This document shows positions 12,001 to 21,244 of a DNA stretch of 64,000 nt, piece by piece. The DNA comes from an uncultured Chloroflexales bacterium (GTDB lineage Bacteria > Chloroflexota > Chloroflexia > Chloroflexales > Chloroflexaceae), in contig CALGUG010000007.1 in assembly GCA_937902315.1 (NCBI GenBank), positions 1 through 64,000 on the forward strand, written 5' to 3'. The notes under the pieces were generated by a model. It was given only the letters and a program-made list of their open reading frames with translations, was not told where the DNA came from and searched no databases. The translations under genes and the position numbers were made by a program. Within the stretch, counting starts at the first letter, position 1, and the number at the start of each line of letters is the position of its first letter.

Positions 12001-15000
12001 CACCCCCACGTGTGTGGGGACAACAAGTGCATCGGCCTCCTCGATCAGGGACTGCTCGGTTCACCCCCACGTGTGTGGGGACAACGCTCAGTGGCGCGAA
12101 CAGGGCTACACCGTAGCGGTTCACCCCCACGTGTGTGGGGACAACAACACTACTATTTAATGCCATTGATCGTCTCCCGGTTCACCCCCACGTGTGTGGG
12201 GACAACGACAACACGAAACGACGCATGTATGTCATACGCGGTTCACCCCCACGTGTGTGGGGACAACCACTACCACGCCGCTGGACTGCTCGTACATCAC
12301 GGTTCACCCCCACGTGTGTGGGGACAACGGTTGTGACGGTTGTGGTCACCCAATCCCTCGCGGTTCACCCCCACGTGTGTGGGGACAACGCCGCCGAATA
12401 TGTGACCGCGGCATTGAACGGCGGTTCACCCCCACGTGTGTGGGGACAACAGCTGATCGAACGCCTTAGACAAATCATCTTGCGGTTCACCCCCACGTGT
12501 GTGGGGACAACTCGTATTTTGATGACCATTGTCCGATGCGGGACGGTTCACCCCCACGTGTGTGGGGACAACGCTTTAGCCTGAAACTCGGTTGTGGCGA
12601 TCATCGGTTCACCCCCACGTGTGTGGGGACAACAACTCTTTTGTGAATAATTCAAGAAAGAGTTGCGGTTCACCCCCACGTGTGTGGGGACAACTACATC
12701 AGCGACGATGTACTCTTTGCGAGAGTCGGTTCACCCCCACGTGTGTGGGGACAACTTCGGGCTGCGTCGATTGGGCGGGTGCAACAGCGGTTCACCCCCA
12801 CGTGTGTGGGGACAACCGCGTATCTCGCGAGATGTTGACCGCGTGGGGCGGTTCACCCCCACGTGTGTGGGGACAACGAGCACGAGGCCGGCGGCACTCC
12901 ACACGCCGTCGGTTCACCCCCACGTGTGTGGGGACAACGATCAATCACGCTGTTGATGATCGCGGTTGCACGGTTCACCCCCACGTGTGTGGGGACAACC
13001 ATCTGCGCTTGCGAGGCTTTGGCGGCCACGGCGGTTCACCCCCACGTGTGTGGGGACAACTGCTTTTGCGCGAGCTATCAGCGGCCCAACGGCGGTTCAC
13101 CCCCACGTGTGTGGGGACAACAACTCAGCAGCACGAGAATCGTAAGCGTACTGCGGTTCACCCCCACGTGTGTGGGGACAACTGCTTTTGCGCGAGCTAT
13201 CAGCGGCCCAACGGCGGTTCACCCCCACGTGTGTGGGGACAACTGCTGGCGCTCCATGGCCTCATCTTTTTCAACCGGTTCACCCCCACGTGTGTGGGGA
13301 CAACTTCCGTGATGCCGTGCTCAGCGTACAAATGCACGGTTCACCCCCACGTGTGTGGGGACAACGTACACAACCGGCGCAATGGCAAGTGCAGCGACGG
13401 TTCACCCCCACGTGTGTGGGGACAACAGCTTGAGTGCCCCGTTTGCAAGGTTGCGCACCGGTTCACCCCCACGTGTGTGGGGACAACTGTTCAGCTACAG
13501 ACGTCATAAGCTCTACGATCGGTTCACCCCCACGTGTGTGGGGACAACGCCAATGCTCTCGGCGAAGTTACGTACATCGGCGGTTCACCCCCACGTGTGT
13601 GGGGACAACTTGCCGATGCGTTCCGTCAACAAAACCATGACCGGTTCACCCCCACGTGTGTGGGGACAACTTGCTCTTCTCCAAACAATCCCTGTTGCTC
13701 ATCGGTTCACCCCCACGTGTGTGGGGACAACGCCAAACTAGACGAAGTGTTGGCCGTTATGAACGGTTCACCCCCACGTGTGTGGGGACAACTTCAATAC
13801 CCATTTCAAGTAGGGCGCATCGTTCGGTTCACCCCCACGTGTGTGGGGACAACGAGGTGAGTAATGAGTGCGATCATCGTTAAGGCGGTTCACCCCCACG
13901 TGTGTGGGGACAACCAGAGCGCAGCGGCAGAGGCACGCCAAACGCGCGGTTCACCCCCACGTGTGTGGGGACAACACAACGTGATAAATCATCGCCTCAA
14001 CATCTGGCGGTTCACCCCCACGTGTGTGGGGACAACCTGTTCGCCGGGTGTACTCCAAAATAGATATCCTGGTTCACCCCCACGTGTGTGGGGACAACAC
14101 GTTCGGTCGTTCTCCGCTGGGCGCTTGAAACGGTTCACCCCCACGTGTGTGGGGACAACTAGGCGGGCGCTTCAATCGCCACACGATCCGGCGGTTCACC
14201 CCCACGTGTGTGGGGACAACTCTTCACCACGGGCACGATTCAGCTCATTAATCGGTTCACCCCCACGTGTGTGGGGACAACCCTTCCTAGCCTAGGCGGG
14301 GAATTCATTTTCGCGGTTCACCCCCACGTGTGTGGGGACAACATCGCAGAGCCGCTGCTCTCGGTCAAGCTGGACGGTTCACCCCCACGTGTGTGGGGAC
14401 AACTCGGCTAAGGGGTCAATCACAACCAATGCGGGCGGTTCACCCCCACGTGTGTGGGGACAACGCTGTGCCGTTGTACTCAAAGCGGTGCACGCCCGGT
14501 TCACCCCCACGTGTGTGGGGACAACGAGAGCGCCCTCCTTATGATTATGGTTCGTGTCGGTTCACCCCCACGTGTGTGGGGACAACGCGGTGGCAAGGAT
14601 TCGCTTGCAGTCTTGCACCGGTTCACCCCCACGTGTGTGGGGACAACTACCACAAACAGCAGCACGAGCGCATATTCCGCGGTTCACCCCCACGTGTGTG
14701 GGGACAACGTGCCCCAAGAGCCTATGCTCTGCCTATCGATCGGTTCACCCCCACGTGTGTGGGGACAACTCTTTGCGCATTGCTCTGCCCTCCATTTTCT
14801 TGGGTTCACCCCCACGTGTGTGGGGACAACTCGAGATAGTCGGCCGGATTATGGGGATTGTCCGGTTCACCCCCACGTGTGTGGGGACAACGCCGGAGGT
14901 CGCACGACAGTGGATTGATCAGTCGGTTCACCCCCACGTGTGTGGGGACAACGTTGGTGCTGGTGTCGATGGTCCACTCGCGAACGGTTCACCCCCACGT

Positions 15001-16661
15001 GTGTGGGGACAACCCGATTGTGCGCAACGCAGACGGGAGCGAGGTCGGTTCACCCCCACGTGTGTGGGGACAACGCCGTCCAGATCGATCAACTGGCCAA
15101 GAGCTACGGTTCACCCCCACGTGTGTGGGGACAACGATCACCGCACTCCTTTCGAGTGTCGGGTTTTCGGTTCACCCCCACGTGTGTGGGGACAACACCG
15201 TGCGTATCGGCAAACTCGCTGATCATCGCGGTTCACCCCCACGTGTGTGGGGACAACATTGTCAATCGTGATCGTTTTGCCGTGATGAGCGGTTCACCCC
15301 CACGTGTGTGGGGACAACGCACAGCAGCAGCTCGTCGAGCAAGCGCTCGCTGGTTCACCCCCACGTGTGTGGGGACAACGACGACATCAAACATTCAAGA
15401 GCTGTTCAACGCGGTTCACCCCCACGTGTGTGGGGACAACGCTCTGCATCCGATCATAGCGCTGTTCAACGACGGTTCACCCCCACGTGTGTGGGGACAA
15501 CGATCAGCCCAACGCTCCTCGCCAACGGCACTACGGTTCACCCCCACGTGTGTGGGGACAACTACAGCAGCGCCGCGCAAAGCGCGGTCGATGGCGGTTC
15601 ACCCCCACGTGTGTGGGGACAACAAGAAATATGATCCAATGCGCTTGGCAATATTCGGTTCACCCCCACGTGTGTGGGGACAACTCGCAGAGTCGGCAAG
15701 CCAAGCCGCTGGACCGCTGGTTCACCCCCACGTGTGTGGGGACAACGCACCGTCGTGGCGCTCAAGCTGACCGTATCACGGTTCACCCCCACGTGTGTGG
15801 GGACAACTTGCTCCTCCTTGTAGCTGTCGTCATTCAACTCGGTTCACCCCCACGTGTGTGGGGACAACTTCCGGCAAGCCAGTAATGCAAAGCATTCTCG
15901 CGGTTCACCCCCACGTGTGTGGGGACAACTTTCCTCCCACCTTCCATCGCAGGCACAGTCACGGTTCACCCCCACGTGTGTGGGGACAACCGCAGCCATA
16001 GGGCCTCCTGTCCTTTTTTTCTCGGTTCACCCCCACGTGTGTGGGGACAACTCGTTGTTGGATCGACTCAATCAACGCTTCGACGGTTCACCCCCACGTG
16101 TGTGGGGACAACTGGTCTGTTCGCTCCCGCCGCGCATTGTGACACGGTTCACCCCCACGTGTGTGGGGACAACCACATTTCATTTCGTATGATGCGATGC
16201 GCTGGCGGTTCACCCCCACGTGTGTGGGGACAACGACTGCGACGAATGATCATAGTGATCAAGTTTCGGTTCACCCCCACGTGTGTGGGGACAACATTTG
16301 TTATCCCGTTTGGAATGACCTTTCTGGCGGTTCACCCCCACGTGTGTGGGGACAACGGCAACAAGCTGTCTCAGCCGGAAACGCCAATCGGTTCACCCCC
16401 ACGTGTGTGGGGACAACCAACATAATAAACATCAGGCCGATCCATGTTCAGGTTCACCCCCACGTGTGTGGGGACAACCTCCGCCTCTGCCTCCGTCTGC
16501 GTGCTATTGGCGGTTCACCCCCACGTGTGTGGGGACAACTACGGGCTGATCAGCTCTAAGATCTCAGAATACGGTTCACCCCCACGTGTGTGGGGACAAC
16601 CTCCGCCTCTGCCTCCGTCTGCGTGCTATTGGCGGTTCACCCCCACGTGTGTGGGGACAAC
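1..16661 (-). CRISPR. Giant type I-E CRISPR array, about 273 repeats, truncated by the left window edge
   Basis: The repeat is 29 nt and recurs every 61 bp, with 32-nt (occasionally 33-nt) spacers. Dividing the distance between first repeat (26-54) and last repeat (16633-16661) by the period, corrected for known length variants, gives about 273 repeats and 272 complete spacers. On the minus strand the repeat begins GTTGTCCCCACACACG and ends GGGGTGAACCG, the typical I-E form, with a 6-bp stem CCCCAC/GTGGGG for Cas6e cleavage. The base that varies is the plus-strand first base (minus-strand last), as expected for the PAM-derived nucleotide of I-E repeats. This fixes minus-strand transcription, in line with the leader at the right end and the cas genes on the minus strand. 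Variants seen: a 27-nt repeat at 148-174 lacking one TG, a C-to-T at 708, and a G-to-A at 11035. Repeats at the left end are intact, so the trailer is not reached and the array continues outside the window. Confidence 0.99.
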
Positions 16662-16726
16662 ACTTGCTTAAAACGCATTCTTATGCGATTTGTATATTAT
16701 TATAGCACAAGAAGTCATATTTGGCA
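16662..16726 (-). promoter_or_regulatory. CRISPR leader with pre-crRNA promoter
   Basis: This AT-rich 65-bp stretch separates the last repeat from the cas2 stop codon. On the minus strand it has a perfect -10 box TATAAT (plus 16699-16704) about 30 nt before the first repeat, but no good -35; that position falls at the cas2 stop. A small inverted repeat CGCAT/ATGCG lies at 16674-16687, next to the first repeat. Spacers next to this end should be the newest. The leader is short compared with the E. coli type, and I see no obvious IHF-like site. Confidence 0.7.
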
Positions 16727-17002
16727 TTAGGAAGGGATCTGGACTAAAAAGAGGCCTTCATAGTTTATCAGACGTCTCTTTGTTTGCCCACAGGTCCGTA
16801 GTGCAAAGCCCTGCTCATTGTTAGTTTGGTAGGCCAAAAAACCGGCTCCTTCTCGGATCTGACTACAAATATACTTCCAGAGCGTATCACGCACAGCTGC
16901 CGAAAGTTTTCCTATAAACATACCTGCATGAAGCTCCAGCATCCAGCGGGTAAGTTCACCGCGCACACTCTCAGGAACCGACTCAAGCACAATAACTGTC
17001 AT
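16727..17002 (-). CDS. cas2: Cas2, type I-E (CRISPR adaptation nuclease-fold protein)
   Basis: This 91-residue protein matches the I-E Cas2 subfamily (CasB/ygbF type) along its length. It has an N-terminal strand with VLESVPESVRGEL, then WMLELHAGMFIGKLS, a central LWKYI helix and the C-terminal QTNNEQGFALRTCG / LINYEGLFLV segments. In this family two Cas2 dimers form the core of the Cas1-Cas2 integrase, which holds the prespacer and sets spacer length. The ATG overlaps the cas1 stop by 4 bp (ATGA), and a strong Shine-Dalgarno (GAGGAGG) lies inside the cas1 end, so the two are translationally coupled. It is the last gene of the operon and ends directly against the array leader. Confidence 0.97.
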   Translation of the reverse strand: MTVIVLESVPESVRGELTRWMLELHAGMFIGKLSAAVRDTLWKYICSQIREGAGFLAYQTNNEQGFALRTCGQTKRRLINYEGLFLVQIPS

Positions 17003-17940
17003 ATTTCCTCCTCATCTGCATAATTGACACCACCTGGCACCTCACCCTCTTCAGGATCCCAAAGCCCGCCAGGTTTAGCATAATTTCGATCATAGAGGGC
17101 AGCCTGTTGAGGATCGAGGTTGGCAGTGTCGAAGAGGTGTTCTAGATCCTGCACAATCCGAGCAAGGATTCGTTGCTCTCGCAAGGTATCGCGCAACATA
17201 TGTCGGACGCGGCTCTCAAGTTTCTGCTCACCATTCGCCGTGCAGCGAAAAGCAACTGGTATGGCAAGCTCGGCTTTATAGAGATCGGCTATATCGTACA
17301 CAAACGACAGCATTTTGCCTGTATGAACAAAACCGAGCGCTGGTGAATAGCCTGCTGCGACAATTGCGGCGTGAACGATGCCGTAGATACAGCTGTTTGC
17401 GGCTGAGAGAGCTCGATTGATCGGCTCGGCTTTTCGCCAATCGTTTTGCTTATAAAAGCGTCCATTCCATTTCACACCAGTTACTTTGCTCCAGTGCGCA
17501 TAGGTATCACGCACTCGCACACCCTCTTTGCCGCGTATTTGTTTCAAGCTCAACGAAGGATCAAGCTGTTCTCCGAAGCGAATTTCATACATGCGACGAA
17601 CTACTAAGAGACGGAGCGCCTCATCGGCATGCATGGCAGCTTGGCGCAATAGATTGGCAGATGATCGGGTTTCGCCCAGACCTACCGCGTAAAAACGCAC
17701 GCTCTCTTCCCCTGTCCAAGCCACTAAACAGCCCGATTCTGCTAATGTACGAATAGCCGCATGTGAAATTTTGGTACCTGGACCAAGCAGAAGCAGTGAA
17801 AGCGCAGCACAAGGAATCTGGGTTTTACCCTGCTGATCAAATACCGCAATCGCCTTTGAATCTTGTTCGATCACACTATGCTCGAGGTAGAGATAGCTCC
17901 AACTATCGCGCACTTTGGGTAGGATATGTAGGTCTTTCAT
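16999..17940 (-). CDS. cas1: Cas1, type I-E (CRISPR integrase)
   Basis: This 313-residue protein is the metal-dependent integrase that inserts new spacers at the leader-proximal repeat together with Cas2. The catalytic residues can be placed by comparison with E. coli Cas1: E139 in IRGKEGVRVR, H206 in LGFVHTGKM, and D216/D219 in YDIADLYK. Length and the N-terminal HILPKVRDSWSYLYLEHS segment agree with the I-E subtype. The ATG at 17940 has AGAAGAG upstream. A 109-bp gap containing a 13-bp hairpin separates it from cas6e, so the adaptation pair cas1-cas2 may be expressed at a different level from the interference genes. The C-terminus is acidic (ADEEEI) and overlaps cas2. Confidence 0.98.
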   Translation of the reverse strand: MKDLHILPKVRDSWSYLYLEHSVIEQDSKAIAVFDQQGKTQIPCAALSLLLLGPGTKISHAAIRTLAESGCLVAWTGEESVRFYAVGLGETRSSANLLRQAAMHADEALRLLVVRRMYEIRFGEQLDPSLSLKQIRGKEGVRVRDTYAHWSKVTGVKWNGRFYKQNDWRKAEPINRALSAANSCIYGIVHAAIVAAGYSPALGFVHTGKMLSFVYDIADLYKAELAIPVAFRCTANGEQKLESRVRHMLRDTLREQRILARIVQDLEHLFDTANLDPQQAALYDRNYAKPGGLWDPEEGEVPGGVNYADEEEI

Positions 17941-17954
17941 AACATACTCTTCTG

Positions 17955-17986
17955 TACGTGGAGCACCTCAAAGGGTGCTCCACGTA
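17955..17986 (-). other. Perfect 13-bp hairpin between cas6e and cas1
   Basis: The arms TACGTGGAGCACC (17955-17967) and GGTGCTCCACGTA (17974-17986) pair perfectly around a 6-nt loop. No U-tract follows on the minus strand, so it does not look like a simple intrinsic terminator. It could stabilise or separate the cascade mRNA from the cas1-cas2 mRNA, or bind a protein. It is not a CRISPR repeat hairpin, because the stem sequence differs. Confidence 0.6.
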
Positions 17987-18049
17987 GGGTTATAGCTCTA
18001 TTGTTAAGGTACAGGTGGCTAAAGGCCAAGAACTTCCTTGCAATCGCGT

Positions 18050-18751
18050 TTAACCAACGCTTGCGATAGAAAGTAAGCCAAAACCAAAGGCTTTCCCCGA
18101 ACCGATCCCTTGCTGCAAACTATGAATAAATGCAGCAAGATCGGTTATTTCCAAATATCCTTCGAAAAGGACTGCGCCAAAGCTTAAACCCATAGCAGCA
18201 CGCCTGCCGCGTACTCCTTCTTGGGCTGTTATCCGTAGATCTAGCACATCTGGGTGGCTCTGCAAGGTAAGCAATCGAAACCCATGCAGTTCGCCTTTGC
18301 GCTGAAGCCAAGCCTGCTGCTCTTCCTCTTTAAGCAGCGCAATCCTTTTTCCCAGCAGCCTATCAGTACGTTGAGTATTACGGCTACTCAGACGCTTGGT
18401 AGGATTGGCTCGTAAACGAAAACGAAGCTGCTGACCCACAACAAGTTGCGCATAGTCTCCATCGATTCGGCGCACGGATGGGTTGGCTTGCGAGTGCATC
18501 GCATGGGCCAAATAGCCCCTTGGCAAGCGACTCCAATCGGGTTCATATACCGACTGTACCAAGACGCGTATCAGCGAGGGCTCGCTACTCAGCGCTTCTG
18601 GACGATAAAGCAGTCCGAAATGGTTGCGAGCTGCCTCCGTAGGAGCCTGAGGAAATGCAGATAGCAAGGTGCGATGCAATTGGTAACAATCACTCAGATC
18701 GCGACGTACCAAACGGTTATGGGTATCGAGCAATAAGCGTGATAGGTACAT
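18050..18751 (-). CDS. cas6e: Cas6e / CasE (pre-crRNA endoribonuclease)
   Basis: This 233-residue protein cleaves the pre-crRNA within each repeat and stays bound to the 3' stem-loop as a Cascade subunit. The start at 18751 (MYLSRLLLD) is chosen over an upstream in-frame ATG because it has GGAGG at the right distance and lies 2 bp after the cas5e stop. H26 in CYQLHRTLL sits where the catalytic histidine of thermophilic Cse3 lies. The C-terminal glycine-rich loop GIGSGKAFGFGLL is the family signature for RNA binding. It lies between cas5e and the hairpin gap before cas1. Confidence 0.96.
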   Translation of the reverse strand: MYLSRLLLDTHNRLVRRDLSDCYQLHRTLLSAFPQAPTEAARNHFGLLYRPEALSSEPSLIRVLVQSVYEPDWSRLPRGYLAHAMHSQANPSVRRIDGDYAQLVVGQQLRFRLRANPTKRLSSRNTQRTDRLLGKRIALLKEEEQQAWLQRKGELHGFRLLTLQSHPDVLDLRITAQEGVRGRRAAMGLSFGAVLFEGYLEITDLAAFIHSLQQGIGSGKAFGFGLLSIASVG

Positions 18752-18753
18752 GC

Positions 18754-19533
18754 TTATCCCTCCAAGGTATTGATGCTTGGCTGGAGATTTGGCACCTGCC
18801 AAAAATATTCCCGAACAGCGCGCGGGTGAAAGACCCGTCGAGCGGCATTGCCAATCGCATCGTTTTGGTGGTTTCCTTGTCCTAGTTCCACTTCGATCAA
18901 TAGACGAATCGGACCCCTGATCTGTTCAGCCCATCGCTGAGGTATTGGTTGTTGTTCGAGTGCGGTTTGAAGATCGGGATAGTCGCCACTTCCCGCAAGA
19001 ATCGGCACAGAGGGAACGCAGGACTTTCGACCAAGAAAATAGGGCCAAACAGGGTCGGCTATAGCTTGTTCACAGCGTTCAAGCAGCGCGGCTGGCCCTT
19101 GCAAGGCAACCAAAAACGAGGCATCCGCCAGATAATAGCGGTTTGAAACATCCGTCTCTGGCAACTTGGTCGCTTCATTGACCTTCACGTAGATGCGCCC
19201 TTTGGGATTCACCTCGGCGGATAAGACGCCCCCAACATAGTTGTTATCGTGAAACAGCGCTTTCCCATCGTGCCTTCTTCCGCCAAAGGTGCCACCACCT
19301 GTTGTATGGTAGTCGCGCAGCAACACACCCGGGCTGTCGACACGCACGCCCATGTGCAGGGCTTGGCTGAGGTGCTGCAATTCGCTTGAATCGCGTCGCA
19401 GACCCAAACAACAGCCGAGCAGCCCAATCACCCCCGATTTGGTTGGTTCGCTCGCTGTATCGCGCTCGCCCCAACGTGCCCGCAGGCCCCAACTTTGGAG
19501 CGGCCCTTCAAGCCGCAAAAAGAGCGTATGCAT
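18754..19533 (-). CDS. cas5e: Cas5e / CasD (Cascade subunit)
   Basis: This 259-residue RAMP-fold protein caps the 5' handle of the crRNA in the I-E Cascade complex. The N-terminus LFLRLEGPLQSWGLRARW is diagnostic for Cas5e, followed by TKSGVIGLLGCCLGL. Also visible are the DYHTTGGGTFGG region and GGVLSAEV, and the C-terminal ARRVFHPRAVREYFW. The ATG at 19533 is preceded by AGGAG. It starts 13 bp after cas7e and its stop is 2 bp before the cas6e start, so the three are one transcript. Confidence 0.97.
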   Translation of the reverse strand: MHTLFLRLEGPLQSWGLRARWGERDTASEPTKSGVIGLLGCCLGLRRDSSELQHLSQALHMGVRVDSPGVLLRDYHTTGGGTFGGRRHDGKALFHDNNYVGGVLSAEVNPKGRIYVKVNEATKLPETDVSNRYYLADASFLVALQGPAALLERCEQAIADPVWPYFLGRKSCVPSVPILAGSGDYPDLQTALEQQPIPQRWAEQIRGPIRLLIEVELGQGNHQNDAIGNAARRVFHPRAVREYFWQVPNLQPSINTLEG

Positions 19534-19546
19534 AGCCTCATCTCTC

Positions 19547-20701
19547 CTAGAGCTGCGCTTGAAGCCAAGTCAACAAGTCGTTGAGCGTTGCAACCACTTC
19601 AACCCCCTCAGCGCCTGAGCGGTCAAGTGTGGAAAGGAGCGCTTGTTTAATCTCAAGCCCATAGGTTCGATTGATCGTAGCCGCATAGCGTTCCAAGACA
19701 TCCGCCGAAACTTCTACGAGCGAGCGATCCCCCGTCGCTTTCACAGGTTTGACAAAAGCATTGGCATAACTAATGGGAATATTGCGCGGGCGCACCTCAA
19801 GTAATACAACATCCGGCGGATTATGGGCTGCAAAGCTATTCTGTTTTCCACTCGGATTGGTCAAGAGCGCGGCTCGGATCAGGGCTTGTACAGCCAACTG
19901 AGCGATCGCCTTATCTCCTTGTAGATTGTTAATCAGCGCTTCCCAATGGATATTGAAATATTTGTAGTAGGTTGCGCTATTGAAACTGGTCTCGCCTAAG
20001 AAACCCGCTCCCGCTTCGCCAGAGATATCATCGACTGCGGTATAGAAATCGAATTCCTGTTCAACTATATGGGTGGATATGGCAGGGGCAACCTGCACTG
20101 CCGCTTCGACATCTTTAAATGGACTCGACGTTGTCATTCGTCCAAACATGGCAATATCGATTGCATGGGCCTCATACTGACCTAAGGCTTTCAGCATCTT
20201 CGTCGAATCTAACGCTAAAAAGCCTTCTAGACCAAGCTTTTGAGCAAGAGCCACGAATTGCTCTGCTAATTGATCGACCTCTCGGGTTGTGAGGAACATC
20301 AACTGCGCTGTCTTCCGGCGGCTCTCTTCAGCATCATCTTCGCCTTTTTTACCTTTTTTGCCTTTTGATACACCTTCAGAATCGCCAGCACCATCTCCTT
20401 TGCCGAGCCGTTCGGCCTGCAACACAATGGCGTTTTTGATCTCATCGGAAAGTTCAAGCCCAGCGATCCGCTCGCGTATCTGTTCTGGTAGGAGTTGCGT
20501 GCGATAAGCAAGCAGTTCTGGTCGATCAGCAAATGAAGAGCGGAAGAGTTCAGACCAACGGATACTTCGTTTTATGGCTTGGCTGGAGATCCGTGCTCGG
20601 CGTTTACCTCCAAAGAGCGTATCTTTGGGGTCGCCATTATCGTCACGGTTCAGATTCGAAGGGGCGTGATTTTGCAAGACATGCAAAGCGATCAGTGTCA
20701 T
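19547..20701 (-). CDS. cas7e: Cas7e / CasC (Cascade backbone)
   Basis: This 384-residue protein should form the six-copy helical backbone that coats the spacer part of the crRNA. Family features are the N-terminal LQNHAPSNLNRDD, then LFGGKRRARISSQAIKRSIR, and the C-terminal GKQNSFAAHNPPDVVLLE and SYANAFVKPV segments. A lysine-, glycine- and acid-rich insert (about residues 105-125, KGKKGKKGEDDAEE) is low-complexity and looks like a lineage-specific loop. The ATG has AAAGGA upstream. It is 30 bp after cas11. Confidence 0.97.
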   Translation of the reverse strand: MTLIALHVLQNHAPSNLNRDDNGDPKDTLFGGKRRARISSQAIKRSIRWSELFRSSFADRPELLAYRTQLLPEQIRERIAGLELSDEIKNAIVLQAERLGKGDGAGDSEGVSKGKKGKKGEDDAEESRRKTAQLMFLTTREVDQLAEQFVALAQKLGLEGFLALDSTKMLKALGQYEAHAIDIAMFGRMTTSSPFKDVEAAVQVAPAISTHIVEQEFDFYTAVDDISGEAGAGFLGETSFNSATYYKYFNIHWEALINNLQGDKAIAQLAVQALIRAALLTNPSGKQNSFAAHNPPDVVLLEVRPRNIPISYANAFVKPVKATGDRSLVEVSADVLERYAATINRTYGLEIKQALLSTLDRSGAEGVEVVATLNDLLTWLQAQL

Positions 20702-20731
20702 GAGTAGTTTCCTTTCAAGAACTTATGAGGC

Positions 20732-21244
20732 TTATTCTGAGTTGGCACCGAAGTAGTCGCGCATCCAACGGAGTTGTACCGGACGATTCTCATAGTCCCA
20801 AGCGAGCAGATCACTCAAGAGGCTTTCCCAATGTAGCGCCTCTTTTGAGGCGTTGATCAGTCGCACCATTTGGCGCAAACGGAAAGGCAACTGCTCGCGG
20901 TCACTATCAATAAGATTTTCAAAGCGGCGATCAAGGCTATTGTAGTTTTCACTCCTACTCCGCTCTTGGCGAACCCGCCGCATGGTTGCACCAAAGCTCT
21001 CAGGGCTGGTGCGCGCTTTACACAAGGGAAAAAGAGTGGCAATCAGGAAATAGTCCTCTTGCACGTTTGGGTACACCACGCCAGAGGGCAGTATTTGGAA
21101 AAAGACACGGTGTACGTTGCGTGCTTCCCCCAAGCTCCTGCCTGCATTACGCTTGAGGCGTGCCCGTCCGGCAGCATCAAGTTGATGCAGTTCGGCAATA
21201 AATGCAGCGATAGTGCGCTGACGAATACTCTGCGTGTCGGTCAT
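20732..21244 (-). CDS. cas11: Cas11e / Cse2 (Cascade small subunit)
   Basis: This 170-residue helical protein is the Cascade small subunit; a dimer lines the belly of the complex and stabilises the R-loop. The start at 21244 (MTDTQSIRQRT) forms an ATGA overlap with the cas8e stop, so I prefer it to the upstream ATG 42 bp earlier. Recognisable segments are AGRARLKRNAGRSLGEAR, the FFQILPSGV stretch, and RLRQMVRLINASKEALHWESLLSDLLAWD at the C-terminal half. Cse2 diverges quickly, but position, length and these segments make the call secure. Confidence 0.95.
   Translation of the reverse strand: MTDTQSIRQRTIAAFIAELHQLDAAGRARLKRNAGRSLGEARNVHRVFFQILPSGVVYPNVQEDYFLIATLFPLCKARTSPESFGATMRRVRQERSRSENYNSLDRRFENLIDSDREQLPFRLRQMVRLINASKEALHWESLLSDLLAWDYENRPVQLRWMRDYFGANSE

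Noticed and set aside
40..16671. Dozens of overlapping open frames across the CRISPR array reading GSPPRVWGQ or FTPTCVGTT repeats
   Set aside because: They arise because the 29-nt repeat lacks stops in all three plus frames and the 61-bp period shifts frame. There are no RBSs and no conserved spacers, so they are not genes.
18752..18802. Longer N-terminus for cas6e (start at 18802)
   Set aside because: It would overlap cas5e by 49 bp and has no Shine-Dalgarno; the start at 18751 has a strong one and matches family length.
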